A stretch of 64,000 nucleotides of DNA from Dinoroseobacter sp034111085 (GCA_034111085.1 JAWUXZ010000027.1:62001-126000), one strand, 5' to 3'. Shown: positions 7,734 through 16,407, numbered from the stretch's first letter. Notes: generated from the sequence alone by a model not told the origin. Made by a program: numbers and translations.

Positions 7734-7766
7734 CCATTTGAAGTGGTGGTCGATTAGCACCGCTTA

Positions 7767-9287
7767 TCAGGCGGTGGAAGCCCTATCTTTCGCCGGCTCG
7801 ACCTCAGTCACCTCTGCCTCAACCACGGGCTCGACGTCGATGATATCAACCCCCTCCATGATAGGCGCATCGACAACTTCAGCCACGTCGATCGCCTCTG
7901 CGTCGCTATGATCCTCTAACTGACCCACGATCATCGGAAGCATCGCGGTCGAGATTGCCAGTTCGGATTTCGGCGGCTCCACCCAGCTAAGCGTGTCGAA
8001 CGCGCCGCAATTTGTGCAGATCGGGACCCATTCGGAATGGATATTGTGGCATTTGTCACAGCACCACTGCGGCCCACGCGACGCGGTCAACGCACGTGTC
8101 AGCCAGCCACGCACAACCTGATCCGGCGCTCCTTCGCCGCGTTCAATCGCCGCCATCAATGCCAGCGACCGAGCGGTCGGCGCTGTCTCAGGCAAATCGC
8201 CCAGCACACGTCTGGCTTCGGGGAATTCCTCGGCGGCGAGGTGAAGTTCTGCCATCAACATCCGCGTCTCAGAATGCTCGGGATGAAGTTTTTTCAACGC
8301 CGCAAATCGTGTAAGACGTGCTTTCGGTGTCTCATCTGGTTCGATCCCAGCAAAAGCAGCGGCGAGGTCTGGATGCGGATCCGCCTCCCAAGCCTTGGTA
8401 ATCACTTTGATCGCCTGCTTCGGTTTGCCTGCCTTAATGTACAATTCCGCCGCAAGTGCTGCCGCAGGTACCAAGGTCGGCGCAAGGCGGTTGGCCTCGA
8501 CGGCCATCGATTCTGCGTCCGTATCCTCGCCCGCCGCCAACGCATCGCGCGCCGCCGCGTATGACAGAACCGAATCGCGCCGTTTATGCACATCACGCGG
8601 CAAAGCCCCGTTCCGCAACTTCGCGGCAAGCGTTTTGCGCGCACCGGTCCAATCGTCATTCTCGGCCTGCAAGCGCAGCAACACATCTTGGGTGTCTTCA
8701 TGCTTTGGCTTCAAAGCGAACGCCTTTTCGGCCAATCGAAGGGCCGTAATCGTATCGCCCGAAGCCAGCTTTTGCTTCATAATCCCCCGCACACCAACGA
8801 ACCGAGTGCGATCATCTTGCAGAAGGCGTTTATACACTTCCTCAGCCTTCACACGATCGCCTGCCATCTCAGCCGCTTGGGCAGAAATCAGGTTGGTCAG
8901 ATCAGGGCGGTTCAGGAATTTCTCTGCGCGTTGCGCCTTCACCAGCGCCAGCTTCCCCTCGCCAGAAGCCAACGCCATCAGGCCATCAGCCATCGCCTCA
9001 AACCCGCGCCGCTCGCGATTGCGCAGGAAGTAGCGCGAAATTGCCGTCTCGTCCCCGTGAAGGAATTTCAGCACCGCAATCGCGAGGCCCACCAGCTTGA
9101 ACGTCGCCCAGATCAGCGCCAGCAAAACCAGCGCCGCAATCACAGCCGCAAGCGGAGAGAGTGTGAATTCGGTTGTGCCGATAGCAAGCCGCACAGAGCT
9201 GCCCGTCTCCATCAAGGCACCCGCCCCAAGGGTCAGGCCGATCACAACAACGACGAAAAGCAGGATTTTTAGAAGGGACCAGAGCAT
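7767..9287 (-). CDS. hemY: HemY-family TPR membrane protein with C-terminal zinc ribbon
   Basis: 506 aa. Two N-terminal membrane segments (about residues 5-25 and 45-75) bracket a short periplasmic loop; a long TPR-like helical domain follows. This is the HemY_N/TPR protein that accompanies hemD in proteobacteria. It is not protoporphyrinogen oxidase HemY of Gram-positives, and its exact role is uncertain. Residues 409-427 form a CxxC...CxxC ribbon (C410, C413, C424, C427) close to the rubredoxin-like domain of LapB. The C-terminal tail is very acidic (Glu, Asp, Val). ATG 9287 has AGAGG 7 bases upstream. It follows the mitofilin-like gene by 10 bases in a hemD-led minus-strand operon. Confidence 0.88.
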   Translation of the reverse strand: MLWSLLKILLFVVVVIGLTLGAGALMETGSSVRLAIGTTEFTLSPLAAVIAALVLLALIWATFKLVGLAIAVLKFLHGDETAISRYFLRNRERRGFEAMADGLMALASGEGKLALVKAQRAEKFLNRPDLTNLISAQAAEMAGDRVKAEEVYKRLLQDDRTRFVGVRGIMKQKLASGDTITALRLAEKAFALKPKHEDTQDVLLRLQAENDDWTGARKTLAAKLRNGALPRDVHKRRDSVLSYAAARDALAAGEDTDAESMAVEANRLAPTLVPAAALAAELYIKAGKPKQAIKVITKAWEADPHPDLAAAFAGIEPDETPKARLTRFAALKKLHPEHSETRMLMAELHLAAEEFPEARRVLGDLPETAPTARSLALMAAIERGEGAPDQVVRGWLTRALTASRGPQWCCDKCHNIHSEWVPICTNCGAFDTLSWVEPPKSELAISTAMLPMIVGQLEDHSDAEAIDVAEVVDAPIMEGVDIIDVEPVVEAEVTEVEPAKDRASTA

Positions 9288-9297
9288 CACCGCACCT

Positions 9298-10524
9298 CTA
9301 TTCGTTGCTAGACGCGGTCAGCGTCATGAGGGTTTCCAGCGCGTCGATCCGCGTTTGCGCTTGCATAGTCCAGCCCGCCATTGCCGCTAGGCCGCCTTCG
9401 GGCAGCGTCTGCAACTCTGTCAAAACACCTGCAATATCGCCAGATCGAAGCGCCGCTTCTGCTCGGCTGAGCACTGCATCGGGATCGTCACCCTCACGCG
9501 CTTCAAGCGACCGAGCGCCGACTTGTGCGCGCAGGAATGCGCCAATGCGGTCGCCCACGCCCTCGCCCATGGTTTCTTTGACCGACGCGGCCAATCCATC
9601 GCGAGCAATATCCGGGAAGCTGCGTTGCAAGGCGGGCAAGCTAGGGATTCCTGTTTCAGCCACAGCCTCCAGCCCGGAGATATCTGCGCCCAATCCGCTA
9701 AGGTCGCTCAGGGCTCCTGCGAAAGATGCGCCTGTTTCAGAGGCGGCCACAATCCGAGCGATCGCCGACTGGCGCGCGGCTTGGGTTGCTTGTGCACCTG
9801 CGGAGGCTTGCAATTCAGCCGCGCGCGCCTCAGCCGCTTCAATCTCGGCGCGGGCAGCAGCAGCAGCCTCAGTCATCTCGGCTTGCGCAGCCTCGGTCGC
9901 CGCGCGTTGGTCTTCAAGAGCGTCACGCATCTGGTTCAACTCAGCCGCCACCGCAGCGCCATCTTCACCGCCGACAACCGCGACGCCATTTTGGGCGAGC
10001 TCGGTCAGGCGCGTATCAATGGCCGCAATCAACTCGGACAGACCGGTAATCTCGCCAGACAGCCCGTCAAAGGCGGACTGCTCATCTGCGGAAATTGTGT
10101 CTGCTTGCGGTACAGCCGCAGCCTCAAGCGCCTCAATCCGTTCTACAAGCGCCGAATCGGGCCCAACCATCGGGGGTGCCGAGGGTTGCAGAAAATAGAC
10201 GACAGCACCGCCAAGCACCGCGGCGATAACACCGCCAAGCACCATCGGCACAAAGGTGTTGGTTTTTTCGGGCTCTGGCGGAGTGTTCGCGTCAGCGTCG
10301 GTCGCAGCCTCAAACGGCTCCGCCTCAACATGTTCACCAGATGGGGCGTCCTCGCCTACCTCAGACACATGATCCGCGTCAGCTTCAGCAGTGTCTGACG
10401 GCGCCTCTTCTAAGATTTCAGCGTCTTCAACCGCGTTCGACACCTCGTCCTGAGGCGCGTCAGTGGCGGCATCATGGGCTTCGGTCGGGTCATCATCGCT
10501 GGGCGACGGGGTCTTCTGGGCCAA
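9298..10524 (-). CDS. Mitofilin-like (Mic60/COG4223) inner-membrane protein
   Basis: About 408 aa. A long acidic, Pro/Ala/Glu-rich cytoplasmic N-terminus (1-110) leads into one membrane helix (VPMVLGGVIAAVLGGAVVYF, about 115-134). An extended Ala/Glu-rich coiled coil (about 150-270) and a C-terminal mitofilin-type domain follow. This layout is that of the alphaproteobacterial homologues of mitochondrial Mic60, which shape intracytoplasmic membranes, and their usual neighbourhood is hemD-hemY as here. The best start is TTG 10524 (MAQKTPS), 5 bases after AGAGG; the frame is open upstream to 10578. Function is taken from the family and the gene order. Confidence 0.85.
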   Translation of the reverse strand: MAQKTPSPSDDDPTEAHDAATDAPQDEVSNAVEDAEILEEAPSDTAEADADHVSEVGEDAPSGEHVEAEPFEAATDADANTPPEPEKTNTFVPMVLGGVIAAVLGGAVVYFLQPSAPPMVGPDSALVERIEALEAAAVPQADTISADEQSAFDGLSGEITGLSELIAAIDTRLTELAQNGVAVVGGEDGAAVAAELNQMRDALEDQRAATEAAQAEMTEAAAAARAEIEAAEARAAELQASAGAQATQAARQSAIARIVAASETGASFAGALSDLSGLGADISGLEAVAETGIPSLPALQRSFPDIARDGLAASVKETMGEGVGDRIGAFLRAQVGARSLEAREGDDPDAVLSRAEAALRSGDIAGVLTELQTLPEGGLAAMAGWTMQAQTRIDALETLMTLTASSNE

Positions 10525-10590
10525 AGGAACCTCTTGATAATCGGGACAAACGGGGCCGGGCGCAGCCAGAAAAGACACCCATAAGTCAGA

Positions 10591-11316
10591 CTAGCTTGAC
10601 GCCTCTGGCCCCTCAAGGCGCTTTGCGGCGGCGCGGCGAAAAAACGCTTCTGCCATCGCCGGAGCGGTCGGTTGTGCAGCGATCTCGACATGGCCGTAGG
10701 CGTTCAGGTCCAGCACATCCGCAACTGCACCGCTTAGGCAAAACACCTCCGCATTTGTCGCGGACGGGCAGGCATTGGCGAAAAACTTTGCCGTTCTGGG
10801 CGAAAATAGCATGACGAAATCTGGCGCGCCTTCGGCCAAGTCACGCGCTATATTCACAGGAAACGGCAAGGCATGTTGGTCATAAACCACACGATCTTCG
10901 CAATTCAGGCCTGCGGCCCTTAGCCTCCCGGCGATCTCACCGCGCGCATGCGTACCGCGTAGATGCAGCAAAGCCCCTTGATATCTTTCCGCCAAAAGGG
11001 CGTCCACCAAGTGATCCGCAGTGCCGCCCATATCGCGCGCGTCCAGCCCAAGATCCCGTGCCACTTGCGTCGTGCGGGGGCCAACACAATAGGCCGTTAG
11101 CCCCGTGATTTCAGCACCGCGCAACGCCAAAGCACCGTTCTCTGAGGTTAGTATCAAGCCTGAGACACCGTCGAGAGACCCGCAGTCTTGCCTCGAAATT
11201 TTAATCAACGGAGCAAACACGATCTCCAGTTTCGTCTCTAGGCTGGCCGCAAACCGCTCTGCCTGCGCACGCGGGCGCGTTAGGATCAGGCGAGGCGGGC
11301 GGGATTGTGGGGCCAT
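10591..11316 (-). CDS. hemD: Uroporphyrinogen-III synthase HemD
   Basis: 241 aa. Cyclises hydroxymethylbilane to uroporphyrinogen III, the branch point to haem, bacteriochlorophyll, sirohaem and cobalamin, in the cytosol. The sequence begins with the family opening LILTRPRAQAERFA and contains the TSENGALAL segment, YCVGPRTTQVARDLG, and LHLRGTHARGEIAGRLRAAG. HemD is poorly conserved, so these scattered motifs plus the downstream mitofilin-like and HemY genes support the call. It is first in the minus-strand operon and divergent from tsaD across 50 bases. Confidence 0.9.
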   Translation of the reverse strand: MAPQSRPPRLILTRPRAQAERFAASLETKLEIVFAPLIKISRQDCGSLDGVSGLILTSENGALALRGAEITGLTAYCVGPRTTQVARDLGLDARDMGGTADHLVDALLAERYQGALLHLRGTHARGEIAGRLRAAGLNCEDRVVYDQHALPFPVNIARDLAEGAPDFVMLFSPRTAKFFANACPSATNAEVFCLSGAVADVLDLNAYGHVEIAAQPTAPAMAEAFFRRAAAKRLEGPEASS

Positions 11317-11366
11317 GTTTCAGGTGCTACCTCGGCGTTACCCTTTTACGCAACCACGAGAACACC

Positions 11367-12452
11367 GTGACCGATCTGTGCATCCTCGGGCTAGAGAGCA
11401 GTTGCGACGACACCGCCGCCGCCATTTTGCGCGTGAGGGGTGGAGTGCCCGAAGTGCTGTCGTCAATCGTGCGCGGCCAAGCAGAATTACACGCCAATTT
11501 CGGCGGTGTGGTGCCTGAGATCGCGTCGCGGGCGCATGTGGAAATCCTTGATGTCGTCACAAAGGCAGCGCTGGCCGAAGCGGATCTCGCGCTCGGCGAT
11601 ATGGATGCCATCGCCGTCACCTCTGGCCCCGGCCTGATCGGCGGTGTGTTGTCAGGTGTGATGTTCGCAAAGGGCTTGTCGGCGTCCAGCGGCGTCCCGA
11701 TGATTGGCGTGAACCACCTCGCGGGCCATGCACTGACACCGCGCCTGACTGACCAGATGGCGTTTCCCTACCTAATGCTGCTGGTCTCCGGCGGGCATTG
11801 CCAGTTTCTTAAGGTTGAGGGGGCCGAGACATACCAAAGGCTTGGCGGCACTATCGACGACGCCCCCGGCGAGGCGTTTGATAAGGCCGCGCGGCTGCTC
11901 GGTTTGTCGCAGCCCGGTGGACCATCGGTGGAAGCCTGCGCCAAGGGCGGCGATCCCAAGCGCTTCAAGTTCCCACGTCCGCTGCTGAACCGCGCTGGGT
12001 GCGATCTTAGCTTTTCGGGCCTGAAAACCGCCTTGATGCGCGCTCGCGATGCAGTCGTGGCCGATCAAGGCGGGCTTAGCACTCTGGATCAAGCCGATCT
12101 CTGCGCCGGGTTTCAGGCGGCGGTGGTCGATGTGTTGACCGAGAAGTCCCGCCGCGCGATTGATGCCTCTGGCCTAAAGACCTTAACTGGCTTCGCTGTT
12201 GCCGGTGGGGTTGCGGCCAACGGACCACTGCGCGCTGCACTCATGGCGCTCGCAGACGAGAAATCCCTGCCCTTTGTCGCGCCCCCATTGCGGTTTTGCA
12301 CCGACAACGCCGCGATGATCGCATGGGCGGGAGCAGAGCTGTTCACCAAAGGCATCCGCCACGGCATGGACCTGTCCGCACGCCCCCGTTGGCCGCTTGA
12401 TACTGCACAGGCGCCGATGCTCGGGTCCGGCAAGAAAGGCGCAAAAGCATGA
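11367..12452 (+). CDS. tsaD: tRNA N6-adenosine threonylcarbamoyltransferase TsaD
   Basis: 361 aa. Transfers the threonylcarbamoyl group to A37 of ANN-decoding tRNAs (t6A) in complex with TsaB and TsaE. The N-terminus is GLESSCDDTAAAI. Metal ligands H117 and H121 lie in NHLAGHAL, and the ASKHA signatures VSGGHCQFL and LSFSGLKTAL are present. I start at GTG 11367, which gives the usual N-terminus; the frame is open upstream to 11307 without family similarity. It overlaps gpsA by 4 bases and leads a four-gene plus-strand operon. tsaE is found further on at 24891. Confidence 0.96.
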   Translation: MTDLCILGLESSCDDTAAAILRVRGGVPEVLSSIVRGQAELHANFGGVVPEIASRAHVEILDVVTKAALAEADLALGDMDAIAVTSGPGLIGGVLSGVMFAKGLSASSGVPMIGVNHLAGHALTPRLTDQMAFPYLMLLVSGGHCQFLKVEGAETYQRLGGTIDDAPGEAFDKAARLLGLSQPGGPSVEACAKGGDPKRFKFPRPLLNRAGCDLSFSGLKTALMRARDAVVADQGGLSTLDQADLCAGFQAAVVDVLTEKSRRAIDASGLKTLTGFAVAGGVAANGPLRAALMALADEKSLPFVAPPLRFCTDNAAMIAWAGAELFTKGIRHGMDLSARPRWPLDTAQAPMLGSGKKGAKA

Positions 12453-13405
12453 GTATCGCGATTTTGGGCGCAGGTGCATTCGGTAGCGCCTTGGCGATTT
12501 CATTGGCCCAAGACGGGCGCGCGGTGACCCTATGGGGGCGCAACCCAGATGCGATGCGCGAGATCGAACAGAGCCGCACAATCCCTCGATTGCCCGACGC
12601 GACATTGCCCCCGAGCGTGGCTGTCGTCACCGATCTGGAGCGGATCGACGCCGAAACCCTGCTGCTCGCCGTGCCCATGCAAACTCTGTCGCAGCTTCTG
12701 AGGCGCAGCGATTTCCCAGATGCCAAGCACTTGGTCGCTTGCTGCAAGGGTATCGATCTGACCACCGGCCAAGGCCCCACCGCCCTGATCGCGACGCACC
12801 GTCCCGATGCCACGGCCGCGATCCTAACTGGGCCAAGCTTCGCCGCCGATATTGCCCAAGGTCTACCAACGGCACTGACGCTGGCTTGTGCCGATGCCGC
12901 CACCGGCAAAACCTTGCAACAGACCCTTACCACCACGAACCTGCGCCTTTACCGCAGCGCCGATCCTGTCGGGGCAGAGCTGGGCGGGGCGCTTAAGAAC
13001 GTCATTGCTATTGCCTGCGGACTGGTAATGGGGGCAGGTTTCGGTGCATCCGCTCGCGCAGCTGCCATCGCGCGCGGCTTTGCCGAGATGCAGCGGTTGG
13101 CTCAACATCTTGGGGCTGCCCCTGACACCCTTACTGGCCTGTCGGGGTTTGGCGATCTGGTCCTGACCTGCACCTCGCCGCAATCGCGCAACTTCGCGTT
13201 CGGTGCGGCCCTTGGTGCGGGTCACCTCCCCGCGTCCGGCACCACGGTCGAAGGCAAGGCAACAGCAACCGCAGCCCTCGCGCTGGCCCGCAAACACAAC
13301 ATAGACATGCCTATTACCGCGATGGTATCTGCAGTCTGCGCAGGTGACATGAACGTCTCCGACGCCATGCGCCATCTGATGCAACGCGAATTGAAAGCCG
13401 AATGA
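12449..13405 (+). CDS. gpsA: Glycerol-3-phosphate dehydrogenase [NAD(P)+] GpsA
   Basis: 318 aa, cytosolic. Reduces dihydroxyacetone phosphate to sn-glycerol-3-phosphate for phospholipid synthesis. The Rossmann motif GAGAFGSALA is at residues 7-16. GPSFAADIAQGLPTA, the catalytic lysine segment GGALKNVIAIACG, and LSGFGDLVLTC are all family hallmarks. ATGA overlaps join it to tsaD upstream and to the YciI gene downstream, an arrangement I know from other Rhodobacteraceae. Confidence 0.97.
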   Translation: MSIAILGAGAFGSALAISLAQDGRAVTLWGRNPDAMREIEQSRTIPRLPDATLPPSVAVVTDLERIDAETLLLAVPMQTLSQLLRRSDFPDAKHLVACCKGIDLTTGQGPTALIATHRPDATAAILTGPSFAADIAQGLPTALTLACADAATGKTLQQTLTTTNLRLYRSADPVGAELGGALKNVIAIACGLVMGAGFGASARAAAIARGFAEMQRLAQHLGAAPDTLTGLSGFGDLVLTCTSPQSRNFAFGAALGAGHLPASGTTVEGKATATAALALARKHNIDMPITAMVSAVCAGDMNVSDAMRHLMQRELKAE

Positions 13406-13680
13406 CCATGTTAATTGCCCTGACCTGCCGCGACAAAGCCGGTGCCCTGCCCGTGCGCCAAGCTAACCGCGACGCACATCTCGCCTATATTGCCGAGACG
13501 GGTGTGGTCGCTCAAGCCGGACCTCTCCTTGATGCAGACGGCGCGATGTGCGGCTCGCTTGTGATCCTTGAGGTCGACGATATGGCGGCAGCGGAGACTT
13601 GGGCAGCGAACGATCCTTACGCCAAGGCGGGCCTGTTCGACAGCGTTTCGCTTGATGTCTGGAAGCGCGTGATTGGCTGA
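13402..13680 (+). CDS. YciI-like protein
   Basis: 92 aa, a ferredoxin-like alpha-beta barrel of the YCII family. The conserved His of the family appears in NRDAHLAYI and the C-terminal NDPYAKAGLFDSV is typical. Some relatives are involved in chlorinated-aromatic breakdown, but most, including those next to gpsA, have no known substrate. It overlaps gpsA by 4 bases and the EVE-domain gene by 1 base (TGATG), so it is translationally coupled to both. Confidence 0.9.
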   Translation: MTMLIALTCRDKAGALPVRQANRDAHLAYIAETGVVAQAGPLLDADGAMCGSLVILEVDDMAAAETWAANDPYAKAGLFDSVSLDVWKRVIG

Positions 13681-14093
13681 TGCGCTACTGGCTGTTTAAA
13701 TCCGAACCCTCAACCTGGTCTTGGGACCAGCAGGTCGCTAATGGCGAAACGGGCGAGGAATGGGACGGCGTGCGCAACTACCAAGCCCGCAACTTCATGC
13801 GCGAAATGGCCATCGGGGATCGCGGCTTCTTCTACCATTCACAAAAAGAGAAGGCCGTGGTCGGCATCATCGAGGTGATCGCCAAGGCGCACCCCGACAG
13901 CAAAACCGACGACGCGCGGTGGGAGTGCGTGGATATCAAAGCGATCAAGCCGCTAGGCGCGCCTGTGACCCTCGATACAATAAAAGGCTACCCGGCGCTC
14001 GCGGATATGATCTTGGTGAAAAACTCTCGCCTATCGGTTCAGCCCGTGACCGAGGCAGAGTTTCTGATTATCTGCGGGCTTGGCGGTCTTTAA
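13680..14093 (+). CDS. EVE-domain protein (thymocyte nuclear protein 1-like)
   Basis: 137 aa, a single EVE (PUA-like) domain. MRYWLFKSEPSTWSWDQQ, GVRNYQARNFMREM and GDRGFFYHSQKEKAVVGI are the family blocks. EVE domains bind modified bases in DNA or RNA. The target of this stand-alone form is unknown. The gene closes the tsaD-gpsA-yciI operon and its stop overlaps the end of the convergent DM13 gene by 4 bases. Confidence 0.92.
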   Translation: MRYWLFKSEPSTWSWDQQVANGETGEEWDGVRNYQARNFMREMAIGDRGFFYHSQKEKAVVGIIEVIAKAHPDSKTDDARWECVDIKAIKPLGAPVTLDTIKGYPALADMILVKNSRLSVQPVTEAEFLIICGLGGL

Positions 14094-14572
14094 CCCGACG
14101 GTGTGAGGGTCGCAGGCGAGAACAGCACGCCGAATTGTTCGCACCAAATCACCACTGACCCAAACGTCGACAAATCCGTACCCGACGGGATCACGTAGGT
14201 CTGATCGCCGACATTTCCCTTAAGCTGCCCAAGCGCCAACCATTCGCCGTCTAGCACCTGACCCGAAGCCGTGGGATCGCTGACAGAACTCATCCAGACC
14301 TCAAGATCTGGACCATTGGTCACGCGAAATTCGGTAAAGCGCAGCAAGTGCTCGCCGGTCGCGGTCTCTAGCACGGTGACCATGCCCTCGCCTTGATGCA
14401 CGCCGTCAGCATCGCGGAACGTGCCGGATGCAACGGCGGTGACCATCAAGCTTTCTGGCAGTGCCTCAGACACTTCTCGGTCAATGAAAAGCGGCGAGGC
14501 CAAATACCAGAACGCCGCCCCAGCCACAAAGCCAATGCCGAAGACCGGTAGAACACGTGTGAAAAATCGCAT
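14090..14572 (-). CDS. DM13-domain membrane-anchored protein
   Basis: 160 aa from ATG 14572. An N-terminal membrane anchor or signal (VLPVFGIGFVAGAAFWYLA, about 7-25) is followed by a DM13 domain (about 45-155). Visible DM13 features are GTFRDADGVHQGEGMVTV, the segment PDLEVWMS and the near-invariant cysteine in VVIWCEQFGVLFS. DM13 is proposed from comparative work to act in extracytoplasmic redox or electron-transfer processes through that Cys; this is not proven. The frame extends upstream to 14755 without protein-like character. Confidence 0.85.
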   Translation of the reverse strand: MRFFTRVLPVFGIGFVAGAAFWYLASPLFIDREVSEALPESLMVTAVASGTFRDADGVHQGEGMVTVLETATGEHLLRFTEFRVTNGPDLEVWMSSVSDPTASGQVLDGEWLALGQLKGNVGDQTYVIPSGTDLSTFGSVVIWCEQFGVLFSPATLTPSG

Positions 14573-14624
14573 GGCAGAGCCCCCATTTGCATACCGCAGT
14601 GTGCAGGAAAGCGCGTAATTGCGC

Positions 14625-14659
14625 AAATAAAGAAGGGCCGCCAAACAATATGGCGACCC
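14625..14659 (-). terminator. Terminator-like hairpin with no gene directly upstream
   Basis: An imperfect 9-bp stem (GGGCCGCCA 14635-14643 with TGGCGACCC 14651-14659, loop of 7) is followed on the minus strand by TTCTTTATTT. It sits between the DUF2853 terminator and the DM13 gene, with no supported coding frame feeding into it. It could end a short transcript starting near 14750, or be an attenuator in the DM13 leader. Confidence 0.4.
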
Positions 14660-14749
14660 TCCTTTCCCCACGTGCATCCCAACTGCACCACACGTGTTCG
14701 ATTTAGGGCCTGCCATACTGGTCAGGTCGAGACTTGAATATCGCTCAGC

Positions 14750-14785
14750 ACACAATAAAGCAAACCCCGTGCTCTTAGGGTTTGC
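14750..14785 (-). terminator. Rho-independent terminator of the DUF2853 gene
   Basis: Perfect 8-bp stem GCAAACCC (14760-14767) and GGGTTTGC (14778-14785) with a 10-base loop, followed on the minus strand by CTTTATTGT. It lies just after the stop of the gene at 14809. Confidence 0.8.
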
Positions 14786-14808
14786 CTCAAATTCAACGGA
14801 TTAAGCGG

Positions 14809-15150
14809 TTATCCGTAAACGCTCTCTTTGCCGAAATGCTTGGTCAGCATGTAATAGACAACGACACGATACTTGTTGCGCTCGGACTTTCCGTAAGTCT
14901 CGAGCACTTTGTCGATGCCCTCCATCAACGCCGGGCTATCGGCCAAACCCAACTTCTTAATCAGGAAGTTCGCCTTCACCGTCTCAAGCTCGCTCGCCTG
15001 TGATCCGGCGACAGTAGACGCATCGTCGTTATAAATGGCAGGACCGCAACCGATGGTCACTTTGGTCAGTAGACCCATATCTGCGGTCGTCCCGCATTTG
15101 TTCTTCAAATCGTCCGCGTATTTCACAATCAAATCGTCGCGCTTGCCCAT
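14809..15150 (-). CDS. DUF2853 family protein
   Basis: 113 aa, cytoplasmic, small helical protein. The opening MGKRDDLIVKYADDLKNKCG and the C-terminal KYRVVVYYMLTKHFGKESVYG match the DUF2853 pattern known from alphaproteobacteria and marine bacteria. No function is established. ATG 15150 has GGGAG 6 bases upstream; a TTG at 15156 is possible but worse placed. It is monocistronic with its own terminator at 14750-14785. The 204 bases upstream to the hydrolase gene hold its promoter and no other gene. Confidence 0.85.
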   Translation of the reverse strand: MGKRDDLIVKYADDLKNKCGTTADMGLLTKVTIGCGPAIYNDDASTVAGSQASELETVKANFLIKKLGLADSPALMEGIDKVLETYGKSERNKYRVVVYYMLTKHFGKESVYG

Positions 15151-15354
15151 GTTCAACTCCCAGTGATGTCGTCAGGGATGATGTCACCTGACATTTGATA
15201 CCGTATTGCTATGAAACCCGCCCAATCCGAGCCTGACAAGCTTTTCTATCGAAATGTCGCAGATAAGCATGTGCCAAAGGCTATTTGTTGGGAAATCGAA
15301 CGGCAGCAAAGCGAATATCAAGCAGGGCAGCGCAAATTTGAGCCAAAGCGTCGC

Positions 15355-16326
15355 CTAACGCTTCAAGTAATCTGCAATCGCCGTAACTGCTTCGGGTGCA
15401 GAAAGGACGTCGAGATGCCCAAGCGATGGCAACACCTGATAAGTGCCCGACGCGTTATGTGTACTTAACGTCGGCTCATACTGATCGGCCAAAAACGCTT
15501 CGTCTTCCTGCCCGACCAGCAAAAGGAATGTCGGCAGCGCAGCAACGTCGCTGCCATAATCATTGCGCGGTGCGAACCCAGTATTCAGGCGGTAGCTATA
15601 AGACGACGTCGCGTATTGCCCATCTTGAGTGGCCAGCACATCCTCGGGCAGATTGAACTCCAGCACCGTTAATCCGTTCAGCGCCGTTATTCCAACCACG
15701 TTCAGCATCGACAGCCCAATCAAGCGCCGGGTCAGCGCATGGGCCCAGCCACCTGAGGCTGGCCGTGTCGTTGGCGCATCATACTTTAAGTAGGGGGCCA
15801 TCAAGACGGCATTCTCAACCAGATCACCGTGATTGCCGCCCGCCAAGCGCACAACCAGCCCGCCCCCAGACGAATGTCCAACAAAAGTAGCCGCCTGAAC
15901 GCCCGCATGGTCCAGAAGGTCCGCCAGATCATCCTCAAACTGACCGATATACGAGACATCTCCGCGCGGATCAGCCAGCGGCCCGTGGCCCCGCATGTCG
16001 GGCACCAAGACGCGTGCGCCAGTTTGCTGCGCGATCCCTTCGGCAAGCTCCATATAAGCCGCGCCATGCCAGCCTGAGCCATGCACAACCACAATCGTAT
16101 TGGCCGGATCGCCCGAGACCTGCCGGAATCCCAAAGTTGCCCCATCGCGAGCAACGAAGGTCTGAAGTGGGACCTCTGTGGCAGATCCGGTCCCAGCTGT
16201 AGCCGGAAAGCGCAGCCCCGCTTCGGAAGATACTTCTCCGCCGGGCCATTGGCTAAGGATCAGGCCCAACGCTATGGCAAAGAAAATACCGACCGAGGTC
16301 AGGACAAAAACAAGTATTTTAAACAT
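15355..16326 (-). CDS. Alpha/beta hydrolase, membrane-anchored
   Basis: 323 aa. One N-terminal membrane helix (about 4-26) precedes an alpha/beta-hydrolase fold. The oxyanion segment VVVHGSGWHGAAY, the DMRGHG motif and the nucleophile elbow GHSSGGG are visible, and a late His in LGHLDVL probably completes the triad. The acid is likely the Asp or Glu in LLVGQEDE. Lysophospholipase-like from the general pattern; the substrate is unknown. It lies downstream of the ahcY terminator on the same strand, so it is probably transcribed on its own. Confidence 0.88.
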   Translation of the reverse strand: MFKILVFVLTSVGIFFAIALGLILSQWPGGEVSSEAGLRFPATAGTGSATEVPLQTFVARDGATLGFRQVSGDPANTIVVVHGSGWHGAAYMELAEGIAQQTGARVLVPDMRGHGPLADPRGDVSYIGQFEDDLADLLDHAGVQAATFVGHSSGGGLVVRLAGGNHGDLVENAVLMAPYLKYDAPTTRPASGGWAHALTRRLIGLSMLNVVGITALNGLTVLEFNLPEDVLATQDGQYATSSYSYRLNTGFAPRNDYGSDVAALPTFLLLVGQEDEAFLADQYEPTLSTHNASGTYQVLPSLGHLDVLSAPEAVTAIADYLKR

Positions 16327-16358
16327 AGGAAAACCCCAAGACGTTAATCTTGGGGTTT
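16327..16358 (-). terminator. Rho-independent terminator of ahcY
   Basis: Perfect 10-bp stem AAACCCCAAG (16331-16340) and CTTGGGGTTT (16349-16358) with an 8-base loop. On the minus strand it is followed by TTTTCCTA. It lies 50 bases past the ahcY stop and abuts the hydrolase start. Confidence 0.85.
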
Positions 16359-16407
16359 ATCCGAATGCTCATATTTACGACACGGCCCTAAGGTCGCATA
16401 GGCAAGC

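Noticed and set aside
8395..9033. 212-aa plus-strand frame
   Set aside because: Antisense shadow of the HemY-like gene; Ser/Ala/Arg-rich, no motif, no RBS.
9305..10398. Two long plus-strand frames (297 and 291 aa)
   Set aside because: Antisense to the mitofilin-like gene; its repetitive Ala/Glu codons keep the opposite strand open.
15211..15468. 85-aa plus-strand frame between DUF2853 and the hydrolase
   Set aside because: No RBS or family, overlaps the hydrolase 3' end.
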